Shown here one piece after another: positions 39,464 through 51,190 of a stretch of DNA of 64,000 nucleotides (position 1 is the stretch's first letter; each line of letters opens with the position of its first letter). Both the position numbers and the translations under genes were made by a program. This DNA is from Sympetrum striolatum (lineage: Eukaryota; Arthropoda; Insecta; Odonata; Libellulidae), in the NCBI GenBank assembly GCA_947579665.1, contig OX388345.1, positions 35,245,849 to 35,309,848 on the forward strand, in the 5' to 3' direction. The notes below the pieces were generated by a model. That model searched no databases. It was not told the origin of the DNA and was given only the letters and a program-made list of their open reading frames with translations.

Positions 39464-39553
39464 CTGGGCAATCAACTAATATGAATTAGTTGATTGCCTA
39501 GAATGGCAATCTTAGGTCTTAGCTACACTTCTCCTAACTGTAGCTAAGACCTA
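39464..39553. repeat. Two adjacent perfect hairpins
   Basis: The first hairpin is GGCAATCAACTAAT (39467-39480), loop ATGA, then its exact complement (39485-39498). It extends three more pairs, one of them G-T, to 39464 and 39501. The second is TAGGTCTTAGCTACA (39513-39527), an 11-nt loop, then its exact complement (39539-39553). A short alternative stem ATTGCC/GGCAAT bridges the two. Neither has coding potential. Possible identities are small fold-back elements, a cruciform-forming site or a structured RNA precursor. Confidence 0.8.
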
Positions 39554-41171
39554 TCGATCAAATTTAGTAAGATGTCACTAGAGAAGAATTAATGACGATT
39601 TTACATTGGATGAACTCCAGGTGTTTGCTTTTGGAAATTTTGTAGATCCAAACATCCTTTTATGAACTTAAAGCCTGAAATTTGTTCTCATACACACAAA
39701 AGGATCATTCTAGTTTATAAATAAGAAATATTTATATCTACATGTATTTTGTAATAAGGCATAGGTAATATGAAAAATTAAGATGATATTGATGTATAAA
39801 TAATTAAGTAGACTGTAATGAATTATTTAATACTGTACAATTTTATAATCACGCTGTATCTAACGAGGCATCAGTTATATTTTAGCGTATTTTCTGAAAA
39901 TAATTGTGAAGGATTAATGCCAATAAACTACTATTATCTTCTCTATCAAGTTCGAAATAAATCAAAGTTCCACCCAATATAAGCCGGTAGCCAATTGTAA
40001 ATCCGGCATTTAGTTAAGCTCCGTATAATCACATAACCTTATCCCGATAGCAATTTTATCGTATTTTATCGTTAGGTCTACCTGCTTCTGAGCGAATAAC
40101 AAAAGGACGGATTGACTTTGCCTCTCAAATCTTCCCCATAACAGAAAGGAGCACGGTGGTCGCTATCCAGCCATCTCGACTAATAAATTCCTTCTAAGGA
40201 TAGATGGCAAATCGCGATAGGGCACGAGCAAATACCTAATAGCCGGTAACACCGATCCGAAGGAGGAGGGAATATCTCGATGTCCAAGGACTTAAGAAAG
40301 AGTAAAAAATCCAGGTTATCCGAGGAAAGGCGAGCTTCCGGAAGTGGGCTGCATACAATAAAAATGGAACGGACGGTGGAAAAAATTGGATAAGTGGAAG
40401 AATGAATCTGTCGCTGGAGGGGATTAGAATGGTCCTTAAGGAGAAAGGGCGGAAAGGGTTAAAAGATCCGAATAAGACGAACAAGTACACGTTTTTGCGC
40501 CACGTTAGCTGGAGAAAGGAGGTGATAACGGATGGGGGGATTTCGAGACGATTGTTTAGTATTGCAGAAGACAGGATAAAGACTGAGAATTAAATAAGAT
40601 AAAAATATTGCAAATACATTTCGGAAGCTATATTTTGTCATTATCTTCTATTCTAATCCATAAGCATCATCTTGGACAAAGGAAGTGTCACCTTGTTTCA
40701 ATTAAAAGTAATCGCACGAATGCACTTAATTCGCGAAAAATTAAGATCTAATAAGTCTTTTTTAAGACTATATTGAGACTGAATAATCTTTTATTCCATC
40801 TAACCTATTCATATAATACATGGAATACAAATAAGTTATTAAATTAATAACATAGCACAATAATTATGATTGAAAGAATACCTTACGTAGTATTTTCCAT
40901 ATATAATTTACATTGGATTATACTACAGGGTTTAAGTGAGGTGTGAATGGGTGACCCCAACTCGAAGGCGAACCGGTTATTGTAAAATTTTCTGCGAAAA
41001 CGTCCAAATTATACGATCAACCGAGATCATTATACTCCTCAAGGTTACGCTTCATCAATTCAATTTTAATACATTAAAACTTTTCCACGCTCCCAAAAAA
41101 TTTGAACTGTGTTTTTCTTAAAAATGCCCCAATTTGCACGAGAGCAAGCTATCAATGAGACAAGAAAACTG
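39554..41171. other. Gene-free unique sequence
   Basis: No gene is recognised. A GC-richer patch lies at about 40080-40560 with overlapping open frames on both strands (84 codons at 40236-40490 minus). The rest is AT-rich. Confidence 0.5.
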
Positions 41172-41195
41172 TTTACTCGTAAAAAAACGAGTAAA
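41172..41195. repeat. Small A-loop hairpin
   Basis: TTTACTCGT and ACGAGTAAA are exact complements around a loop of six A residues. Weaker pairing continues outward. It sits 20 bp upstream of the decayed retrotransposon frame and may belong to the same insertion or be incidental. Confidence 0.55.
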
Positions 41196-41216
41196 GTTTC
41201 TCTTCTAAATGTATGA

Positions 41217-41529
41217 TGTCAATTACTTTGTTTTACAAAGATTTACTGTTGTAGGTTTGACACAGTATTCAACCTCTTACGAGAAGTTATAAAAGCTACA
41301 CGAACATGGAAGCTTCAGTGCTTTGGCCGCATTACTAGAAACGCAAAAGATCAAGAACCAACTAATTTCAGAATAGGAAGAATGAAAGGGAAACAGGGCA
41401 GAGTTATAAGAAGAATATCTTGCTTGGATTGTCGACAGTAAAGGTATGTCTGCAGTCTGCAACACCAATACACATATAATAAGAGGGGCCAACGAAGATA
41501 AATTGTCCACGATGATTTCCTTTCCCTGA
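41217..41529 (+). pseudogene. Decayed LINE (non-LTR retrotransposon) C-terminal end
   Basis: The frame open from 41217 to a stop at 41439-41441 reads, from 41298, ATRTWKLQCFGRITRN. A G-K-x-G-R-x-x-R-R-I-S-C-L-D segment follows. This matches the conserved region after the reverse transcriptase domain of many animal LINEs (pattern W-K-L-x-x-F-G-H-I-x-R-N, then G-K-x-x-G-x-R-G-x-x-R-x-S-W-L). Here the usual His of F-G-H-I is Arg and the usual Trp near the end is Cys. A +1 frame shift follows: 41449-41526 reads RGANEDKLSTMIS, resembling the terminal R-A-x-x-x-x-x-x-x-M-I-A-x segment, then a stop. Only the 3' end is present, as expected for a 5'-truncated insertion. The clade is not resolved; an RTE- or L2-like tail is possible. 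Confidence 0.7.
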
Positions 41530-43886
41530 TAAAAGTAGCACCAAAGTAAGAAAAAATTCTGATTACACCAATCCGAAATTGATTTTCGTTTCTAAAAACA
41601 AAACTTCTATAGAGACATACAGAACACCGAATACATAGAACTAGGTCTTTTATATTTCTAGGCTATAAGGTAATTCCGGTAGAGATGCCGCACCTAAGGA
41701 AAGGACTACATAACAATGACTTAAGTGATAAAAAGAATGTGAAACAGAAACTGTGAAATAATTCAAAATATTCAAACATTTAAAATGATGCCATTCAAAA
41801 ACATAATACTCTATCTTATAACAGGGCGGGATAAAACAGTACCTACTTGAAATGATGCTATAAAATTGCGTAAAAATAATTAATTAACGTGAAATTCTTG
41901 CAGATAGACAGGTGCCTTCCAACTAACTGACAGACACCGTCAGTGGAGCATCTCACCCGGAATTACCTTAAGTAGAAACACTGCGCGAAAGAACAGAGAA
42001 AAGTAAATCCCATTCTAGATCATCTTGAAAGATTTTCTCTTTCCAGTCACTTTTCCTCGCCCAGAATTTCCCCCATAAATGTACTTTCTCATCACTCGCG
42101 ATTTCTGAGCCTCTCCCCTGTATAAACGGACACTCGGCCATTGAATGCGAGGCCATAGATAAGGGGAGATGAAGATTCCGACCCCCAGGGCTTCCGAAAC
42201 CCATAAATTTGTTGAATAATGGAATTATTATATCTCGATTAATGTGCCCGATAAAGTTCTATGAAATGGAAGAATACGTCGGCGGGCGTGAGTGAATGGG
42301 GTCCTAACGGCTGATCATTAATATTAACTAACGGCATCCTTGGGAATTCCCAAGAACGGGCTTTCCCTTGATAGAAGCCGGTGACTAATGAGTCGATCGG
42401 TTGAAATTACGGTAGCTGCGAACGATTCAGAAAACTCGAGAAGAATCACGCAGGATGTTATTTTTATCGTTTCGTGATTTGTACAGTTATCGTCCCGTTT
42501 AAAGAATCCCAAACCTTCCCCAAACGAATAACCGTTGTAGCCTCGGTCACGAAATCAGCCGAAGGACGTACCATTTCGGTAGCGTATCGGAACCGGCGGA
42601 TCAAAGAAATTCCGCGACTGTCTCGAGGATGAGATATTTCGTCACTCCGTTCATTTCTAATTTTTCATTCATGTCGACAACAGTTTTTCCAATCACGATC
42701 AAATTCAGTCCAAGGCAAAGCTGTTGGAAGTTTTTTTGATTATCTGTCTTTTAATGAGAATTAAACGCATTCATGCGACAGTTATTGTTCAATTTATTGA
42801 TTCAGCCGAATTTATTAATTTAAAACAGCTTTACTAATAACATCCGCCATTGAAATCGAATTATGGATATTATAAACGTCTATTTCAAAGAATTTTTACA
42901 ATTTACAAGTAATAAATTATCAATAAAGGCGTACTTTATATTTGTATTGTTCTTCCATGCGATGAGGGGATGGTAATTTGTAAGAAAAATCCCAGTATTC
43001 ATACTTGAATAGTCAGCTAGATATTTACGAAAGAACGGATCTTAGTTAACGAATAATACGGAAAGCTTGGAAAGACTTTTATTCATCCTTACACGCATGA
43101 AAGTACGATTATTACTAGCATACATTACATTGAATATATTACGTAATTGTAGGCTACTTATATGATGAACAAATTTGGAATTGAAAACTGGTCAGAGAGC
43201 ACAAATAGCTAATATTATACGAATTGCTTGGTTTGATGTTAATCTTTTCACTAGAGGATACAAATTAGGGCATTCAATTTCATTAGAATACTGATTTGAA
43301 GCGTGGTCTTGATCATCTAGCTGTATAGGAAAAAAATATGAAATAAAAATTATTAACTGAGAAAGAGGACGAATAATGGCGATTCGGCATAAAAAAGATA
43401 ACTCGGGATAAGAATAAAATGCGTAGGATAGAAGCTTTAAGAATGCTTCAAGCAGATATTCGAGGCATTTGGAGTATTTATGAAAATTATCGATTACGAA
43501 CGTAAATAGACCCGATAAGAATAATCAATCCTCCCGAAGCATAAATAACCCCGATGATTCCACGAGCTTGATTTCCATGCATGTCTGACACGGCCTCACC
43601 TCTATACAATCATATCAATAGCTCTCAATAAGGCTATCTACATTCGAGATTGGAGGATACGAATTTATATGGGACGGGGAAAAAATCTCAATCCGTCGAG
43701 AGATGAATGGCTAATCTCCCGAACGACCTTCTACGATCATTATTTTCAACTGCGCCGAATCCCGATCGCTTGTTTTCTTTTCACTCCGCGACTTTTTCTC
43801 CCCTTTTGAGCGAGCTATTTTCTCGCCCATACGTTTTTTCGCAAAAAACCCAAACACGCAAAAAGTATCGGCGCAGAAAACCGATC
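41530..43886. other. Gene-free sequence with a GC-richer patch
   Basis: No gene is recognised. A GC-richer patch lies at about 41990-42660 (CpG-containing words such as GTCGGCGGG and GGAACCGGCGG). The remainder is AT-rich unique DNA. Confidence 0.5.
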
Positions 43887-43933
43887 TTTAACTCACTTTC
43901 CAAACGTTTAGAGCAAATTTCGGTGGGGCAAAA
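43887..43933 (+). repeat. 47-bp direct repeat, copy 1
   Basis: This copy starts TTTAACTCACTTTCCAAACG and ends ATTTCGGTGGGGCAAA. It is about 45/47 identical to 44621-44667. The upstream and downstream flanks of the two copies differ, so the shared segment is sharply bounded. Confidence 0.85.
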
Positions 43934-44620
43934 GGGAACAAAAGTGTATTTATAACCACATCGCAAATCATCTTTAAAATTTCGGCTTGGTTTTATGGAC
44001 CAATGTTTATTAATCTTGTAAGTTAGCATATACGAAACTGGTTACACTAGTGAACTCTTTAATATCCATTACTCTATTTTCATTTTAGTTTTGTAGCTAT
44101 TTTTCTTGTAACTTTATTAATTGCTTTCCGCTACGTTCTTCGCCGTTTATATTGATTTATTTATGTGAATATGTATCTTTATTGTCTTGTTTGCCTTTCA
44201 GATCTCTCTTAACCTGCTTTCGCATAAGAATTTACTTAACTATCAGTAGGTTTCGCAGGTTTCCCTTCTCGCTTTTGTTTTCCCGCTTTGGTGTATATTA
44301 TTTTCTTTGTGGCTTTTCAATTGTAGACTTCCTGTTCTGAATTATGTTCCAACAATTTCTACGTAGTCAATTGTTGCATAACGCTATATCTAATAATAAT
44401 ATGTTTATTACGGGTGTTATCCCATAAACCGTTTAAAGTAAAAATATTTACATAGTTATAAAATACTATTGCAATACGAAATATAATTAAGAAAAAATAA
44501 AATCAACTATATGCTATCTAGACAATACAAGCAATAAAATGAAATCAAGAAAATACAATCGCTTAAATACAAACGCGAAAATAAAATCCATAAAGTAATA
44601 TAGTAAAACCAAAAAAATAC
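43934..44620. other. AT-rich spacer between two direct repeats
   Basis: No gene is recognised. It is pyrimidine-rich in its first half (44040-44340) and A-rich in the second (44440-44620). It could be an inserted or duplicated block bounded by the 47-bp direct repeats. Confidence 0.4.
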
Positions 44621-44667
44621 TTTAACTCACTTTCCAAACGCTTAGAGCTAATTTCGGTGGGGCAAAG
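44621..44667 (+). repeat. 47-bp direct repeat, copy 2
   Basis: This is the second copy of the 43887-43933 segment, 734 bp downstream and in the same orientation, with two visible substitutions (CGTTTAG to CGCTTAG; GAGCAAAT to GAGCTAAT). It leads directly into a GC-richer patch. Confidence 0.85.
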
Positions 44668-45395
44668 CGGAAATAAACGGAGCTTTCGCTGATCTGTGCA
44701 AGAGTTGCGAAATATCTGCCGAAACGGTTTCCACTATCTTCCCCGGGTCACAGCCTCCGACGACAATGGAGCCCGTTCATCTGTTACGGGAGCGATCGCT
44801 CTTGGGAACCAAATTTAGACGGGCAGCGTAAATGACAACTTAATGAAGCATGAATAAAGCGTCCACCCTCTTTTTTAACGCCCGCAGGTGCTCGAGAAGT
44901 GGTCCCTATGGATGCCGATCACGACTCATTAAGCTCCCTTTGTTAATCTCACAAAAGGGAAAAAACGAAAGTGCCGAAAGAGCTTTTCGCCGTCCGATTC
45001 CGCCGAAGATGGAGGAAACTTTTTGAAAGGAAATCTTTCTGTTGGATGAAGGAATACTGAATGAGTGGTCCAAAATTCGGCTCTTTCGGTCGCTTAGATA
45101 TCAAATCTATAACACGCTCGCTCGCGCACGGAATATGCTACGAATAGTGCGTCATCGCATTTTATTTCTGTTGGGGTTAAGAGTGATCGTTCACGGAGGC
45201 CACGATTTCCATTGACGTATTGATCTGGTTGGGAAAATGCGATAGGGGAAATTATTCCGAGAGTGGAAATCGAGAGAGGATCTATTTATAAGAAAATTAT
45301 CATGAAGAATGCCACGACAGTAAGCTGGTACGAGGAAACAGAAAAGAACCAAAGGATAAAGTACAGAATATAATACATGTACTATCTTCATGTAT
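44668..45395. promoter_or_regulatory. GC-richer patch, candidate non-coding regulatory DNA
   Basis: The patch contains a CAGGTG E-box (44885-44890), two TTAATGAAG/CATTAAGC-type homeodomain-like words and CATGAATAAAGCG. It has no recognised coding content. Such mixed GC- and homeobox-word patches in gene-poor DNA are often enhancers in insects, but nothing here proves activity. Treat it as a candidate only. Confidence 0.25.
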
Positions 45396-45463
45396 ATGTT
45401 ACACCCCTAACGTGTAATTGCCCATTTCATGAAATGGGCAATTACACGTTTGGGGTGTAGCAT
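45396..45463. repeat. Near-perfect 60-68 bp palindrome
   Basis: 45400-45459 is a 60-bp palindrome broken by one mismatched pair (CTAACG on the left against CGTTTG on the right). The central 20 bp read GCCCATTTCATGAAATGGGC. The symmetry extends four more pairs outward, one of them G-T, to 45396 and 45463. There is no spacer at the centre. Possible identities are a head-to-head fold-back transposon remnant or a recent palindromic duplication. It would extrude as a cruciform. Confidence 0.85.
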
Positions 45464-48400
45464 CATATCACATCATACTGTCTCATATACCTTGGATTAC
45501 GTTATAATGAGATTCGCAAATTTGCAAGTTAAATCCATAATAATACTAATTAGCATAAATCCAGTCGTACAACAGAGAAGCTTTCATAAAACTTAATATG
45601 AATTTATGTGGCTAAATAAAACAATTAGATAAAATTTTGAATCTTTTCGTATCACATTTTTCAGATAATTTAAAAATCTTGAAGAAAAGGATTTTCCTTC
45701 AAACCTCTTCAGAAAGCTATAAACTTAACCCTACGTAGTATAGCATTCGTAGTAAATAAACATTTACTACACAAAAATGGGAATCTCTAAGATAATAAAG
45801 TAATTACTTCCCCAGCACTTTCAACGTACCTTCATCTAAACTCTTCAACGTAGGAATAAAATTCTGAGGGTTCAACGGCTCTTTGTTATTTAGTATCTTT
45901 GCGGATAACTGTGATTTCTTTCCGACTTTTCACACTGTGTAAAAGAAATTTTGCAAAGAGCAATTCAGGAAGAGTAAATTGTACCTGGATAGTTATTTGT
46001 GTACGTTCATATGCATACCGTGCATGCATATGTTTACCAAGAGTGGGAGTTCAAAATTCAAATACAATAAATAGACAATGTATTCATAGAGTCTTGAGGA
46101 ATAAGCTTTACGAAAACAATGTGAAGTTATCTTTCTGTTCAATCACCTATCAATCGAAAATTGATATCGAACTTTAAAATAGAATTCAAACTCGGCTTAA
46201 AATAGATTGTATAAAGATTCTACGCATCTTAAAGAGGAAAGATAGAGACACGCAGAAGAGCAAGAATCATAAGATATAAATAAACGAACACTCACACTCA
46301 ATTCAGAAGTGTTGATGTATTTCGAGATCTGGGAATTTTCAAGAATAATAATTCGAACATTAGGCAAACAAATCTTCTTTAAATATACAGTTAGTCATAG
46401 GAACACATCTTCCAGGCCTGCACACATTTTTTGTTCGATGAGTAAGACACTGATAGACAATTGCATATGGTATTTTTAAAACGAGGAAAATTTCAGTTAT
46501 ACAAGAACTTTCCTTGTAATACCACCATATGGAGACTGTACGGTTGAATTTCATGAAGATTTCTTCTGGTTAAAAAAATATTGCAATATGGAACTTAATT
46601 TTTAACCTCTTTTTTATTCAAATATGTTACAGTTCTACTACATACCGCAGAAGACATTGAAATTCAACGATTACATTTCAAAATACTAAAAATACAAAAC
46701 AAATTAATAAAAGTTGTTACATAAGAGAAGAAGCGATGTTATTAGCGGAAAAATTATAAGGCGAACGCCTCACAGAACAATAAAATTGCGAATTTGGTAA
46801 ATGCTAATTTTATACCAAATTAATTCATACGAAAAAGGAGCTGATAGCAACGCCTGCCGGATATATTTCATCAAAGGAAGCTTGGTGTGAGAAAAATGAG
46901 GAATCAATGAAACGATGAACGTATTAGGAAGGGCGTCTTTGACTGTGTCGTCCAGATATGGAGACGAAGGCCGGACGGAAAAGAGATTCCTTCGTTAAGA
47001 AAGATTTCGCCCTTGAGACCCAATCACAATCAATATCGCTTTGGCATTAATATTTAATCGACGTTATCAGCGACGGAGTTAGGATCGTAAACTCCTTCCA
47101 CAAGAAAGAAATCAGTTGGACGAAATGGGACGGATGAATTACAGAACAGAACGAAGATTTCGTCATGGATCGAGAGTAAATCATTTTCATCGAGACGCTT
47201 ATCGCTTCCGAGTTGGAGCGTAAAAGCTTCTGGAGAATCAATTCACAGGAAATGCGTAGAAATTAATATTAAAACACAGGCTACCGAATAAATATTTCCG
47301 AGCTCACCCATTGATAATGTAAACAAGGGTATGAACGATGAGATACAAGGTGTCTGTGTTTTCATTTAAGACAACAGCAGATAATTGATGCAGCTATTTC
47401 CGATTGACACATCTTGGTAATAATTTATCGGATTAATTTCTGCTCATTTATATACAAACAAGCAATAACGTCACTTCAACAAATCGGGTATCACCTTCAT
47501 TGGTCAATATACGGATAAAGAAAACTGTATAATAGAATGTGTTGGAATTTTTAAGCTACTGAATTTTTAGAAGGAAAATTTCTTATAATAAGTCTTTAGG
47601 ACAAAATGTTTGAATACATCATTATACACTTTCTCACCAAACTGGCATTGAAATATATCTAATTTATTTTGTATTATATTATCATAATTTATTCAGTGCA
47701 AAAAGTTATATGTAAATTAAAAACCACCTCGTCTGTAAAACAAAATTTAAAACATACATCGATATTGAAAATGCATTTGGAAACCTTAAGGCACAATTGT
47801 ACATACATACATTTCGATGATTACTACCAATTTAACATAAATTCTTCTAAGATTCAAATAGATTGTCACTTCCTGAAGTTAGAGAAATGTGAACGATTAA
47901 AAATATTTAATTTCAGTCTCTGAAATTGAAGTCTTAACATCTGCCACTTTTCATGACTGGAAATATTAAGCGGTAGGCAATTAGATATGGAACATTAATG
48001 GTGACGTGATTCGACCTCTAATTTACATTCGACCGAGTATTTAAATTTCTCATGTACAGCTATCTCAATACGCTCCTATAGATAGATGTACTCCAGACGA
48101 GTACCGTAAGTAAGGCGAAAGGAAAGCACAATAGGCTCATCGGCACGAGCCTCATAACGGGCCTCATCGAATACTTAATTCCCGCCCTTATGACTCTCGC
48201 GAACCGTCATTCACTCTTGTCTACTATACGCGTGTAAGAGACATCGGCCAATTAAGGAAACAAGCACTTCTGGGACTTGATTCGCTTCACTTCACGGCTC
48301 ATAACTCCACCTTCCATCTTGAGAGGGAATCCAAAAAACTCGTGACTCGACACACATTTTGCTCAAGGGAAATGACCTCACCAGTTAAGATTGCCGACTT

Positions 48401-48697
48401 CCTCGATCACTTTTGCCAACCGTGACCCTGGAGTAAGGATGCAGATGGACAACTATAACATTAACTTAAAGATACATTTGAATACCAGAGGAAAATGAGT
48501 CCATGAATGCTTCGTTCAGGGACTGAAAAAATAATAAACTCGCGATCATTCTCGGCGCGAGAATTGAGTAATAAGAGGCGTATTTATTCAATGGAATGAG
48601 ACTCGTTTTTCTCAATCATATTGATTTGCAACGCGAGAGATACTTGATCCATGGCAGATATTGCATGGCTACAAAAAAGTTTATGTAAGATGATGAA
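45464..48697. other. Gene-free unique sequence
   Basis: No gene is recognised. Open frames up to 92 codons (45899-46177, +) have no recognisable content. No repeat longer than simple words was seen. Confidence 0.5.
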
Positions 48698-48982
48698 ATG
48701 TTAAATACGATAATAAATTTCGCGAGTTGCGTTTCAGAACATTGCTGGTGCAATTCAAAAAACGTAAATTGTGAGAGGGGAGACATAGCTTATATTGTTC
48801 CATACATTACTTATTTAGGATGCTACATCATTGCAGAAATATTTTATTACGCTATTACCGATAGAGATGTCGTCGACAAGATTGTTGACATTGCTACTCC
48901 AGTTAATAGCGTTCGCGAGCTGCGAGAGAAAACTAGAGAGCTTTATAAGGAAAAAATCGCAAGGATAGATAGCTATTTCTGA
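48698..48982 (+). CDS. Candidate small open frame, unknown product (94 aa)
   Basis: I do not recognise this product. It begins MLNTIINFASCVSEHC, has a hydrophobic stretch (IAYIVPYITYLGCYIIAEIF, about residues 30-49), and ends in a charged, probably helical segment with RELREKTRELYKEKIAR. Codons such as GAT, GTC, GAC, AAG, GTT, GCT and ACT give an RNY-like pattern that is more protein-like than most frames in this window. Immediately upstream a short open segment in another frame starts ATGGCAGATATTGCATGG, so a frame shift may separate it from an earlier start. No promoter, splice signal or homologue supports expression. It may be a decayed exon, an old viral or transposon insertion, or chance. 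Confidence 0.2.
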   Translation: MLNTIINFASCVSEHCWCNSKNVNCERGDIAYIVPYITYLGCYIIAEIFYYAITDRDVVDKIVDIATPVNSVRELREKTRELYKEKIARIDSYF

Positions 48983-51190
48983 TTGTATTTCTCTAGAAGC
49001 ATTAGAGAAGTTGATAGCAATTAGGAACAGGGATGTTGGTTCTTTTACACCTCCAGCCATACACCAATTTATTATCTGCTACCCAATTTACCAACCTTTT
49101 AGCTACATTGGTATTTCGATAATTTAATTCGGAGAGAATTACTAATACTGAGGGATGTAAATTTGAAGTATATCTTCGAGAATATATTAAGTGAGATCGA
49201 GAGATCGTCTTAATCAGTGATACTTTTGGTGTAGGAGTTATTGATTCTGCCCTTTTAATATTAGGATTTGGATAACCATTTTTAATGCAAATAATATAAT
49301 TATAACCGAAGCATAAATAGAAATTAAAAACGATTACGTGAATAAACAAATAAATTTGGACTCAGATTAATAGAATCTCACATGATTAAGATTCGCTTCG
49401 GTTTTGCCTTCGATGAAAGATATTAACGACGTAACTACCAGTTTTGGTTGTCAGTTTCACAACAGAAAACTGCAATTGAGATCTTCTAAAGTAAGCAGAA
49501 ATTGTAGACATAAAAATCCGCAATTTCAATCGTTAGACACCACTAGAGGCGGGCTGGATCGAGACTATTCTTGGTGTCAGGGGAAAAATATGTAGACAGG
49601 ATTTCATTCCCGTAGACCATCGCTACTGATTATAATTACTGGAACGCACTACATACAAAGGTTAAATATACGAGAATATTTCACAGATATAGAAGATAAC
49701 TCATTATGAATACGAATATATGTAAAAGCTTATCGAAACCTTTAAATTGGTACAAATGCGTGGAATAGAGGAGAGATTGAGAAGGGAGGGAAAGTGGGGG
49801 AGACAGGGAGTGAGACGGAGAAAGGAATTGGTCGTGAGTGGATGCAGAAGATGGAGGAGAAGGATGGAGAAGATGAAAGGGCTATGACGAGGTCAAGGCT
49901 GACCCGAATGGAGGGATTTATAATGAGTGTCCCGATCGCCCAAGAATTACTCTAGCAATGGAATGACCAATTACGCCAAGAAGTGATCCATGGTGTGAGG
50001 GCGAGGAGAGAGACCAAGAGGGAGGTCACGCTGACTATTGTATTTTGGCTCAGGGACGAGTGGGACATAGGCTCACTTAAAAACCATTAGACCCACTCTT
50101 CTGCGATTGCTCCTTCCCCAATACTTGCGACTTCCTCTTTAGACGACCGCCGAGAGACCAAGTAAGGAAACCGTTCTTTCAACACCTGTGCGAAAAGGAT
50201 CGCGAATCCCTCTAAAGCAAAGCCAATAAAAGTTTTAGCGAAGAGAAACGTGCCTGAGATGAGGAAGGAGCGACCTGCTTTATCTGTGTGAGAAGATTAA
50301 ATAAGGATTGAAAAAGGCGATCGAAGTCACCTCTAACGTCTTCTAGGTTTACTTATCCCTTCAAAGTTTTAGGTAAGTTTTCTCTTCGGTAAAAGCTCGG
50401 TTTCACGAAAACAGTATGTGGAACAAAAGATTGCTTTGTCAGAGGATGGATTGAAAATCAAAAAACATAAAACAGAAAAGTTATTTATAAAACAAATCGG
50501 TGGTGGATACTAATTGAAAAGTGAAATTGGGTTGGAAAACATTTTTTTTATTTATAGTTATATTCTAGCTCTTGTAAAACACCAGTTATTAAGTACATTA
50601 CAACGTGTACAAATGGGGTTTGCACGCTAAGATTTACCCTGCAATTTACATTGATATAATTTTATATAAAAATATACAAGTCTTTCATTAGACAAATATC
50701 CTTGATCGAGCCTGCTCAAGATTCCAATGCAAGAAAAGATGTCTACTTACATATGTATAACTGAACTTCATACGTAGACATGCTATTTTCGGAGCATTTT
50801 TTTCATGCAGTTTATATCTTCCAATTTCCAGTTTCGGAAACGAAAACGTGGCCCAGAATAAAAAGCCGCCAGAACAATATTTGTATGCAATATGGCTCAT
50901 TACCAAGTTTTACTACATAAATATCGAGCTAAAGAACTTATATACAACCTCAAATAAGTTTAACCCAACGAAAAATTCATGGAAACATACAAAAATTGAA
51001 AACTAATCATGGGTCGACTATTGTTTTATTACACCTTTGTTATGAATAGTTTATGTAAATGCGTATTTGCATGCATGTTTTAACTATAATTTCGTTACTC
51101 GTAGGTATTAAGATATAGAAAAAATATCCATGAGAATATTCGAACTCAATAAAGAATACTTTGACGAAACAAAGGTCTAAATGCGAGGTC
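48983..51190. other. Gene-free sequence; one convergent open frame
   Basis: No gene is recognised. A 115-codon minus-strand frame (49002-49349) ends 19 bp from the end of the plus-strand candidate at 48698-48982. Its middle (PSVLVILSELNYRNTNVAKR) looks protein-like but is unassigned. A purine-rich tract lies at about 49760-49920, followed by a GC-richer stretch to about 50400. Confidence 0.4.

Noticed and set aside
48990..49260. Nuclear copy of mitochondrial DNA
   Set aside because: The AT-rich segment looked mitochondrial at first glance, but no mitochondrial protein or rRNA motif could be read from it.
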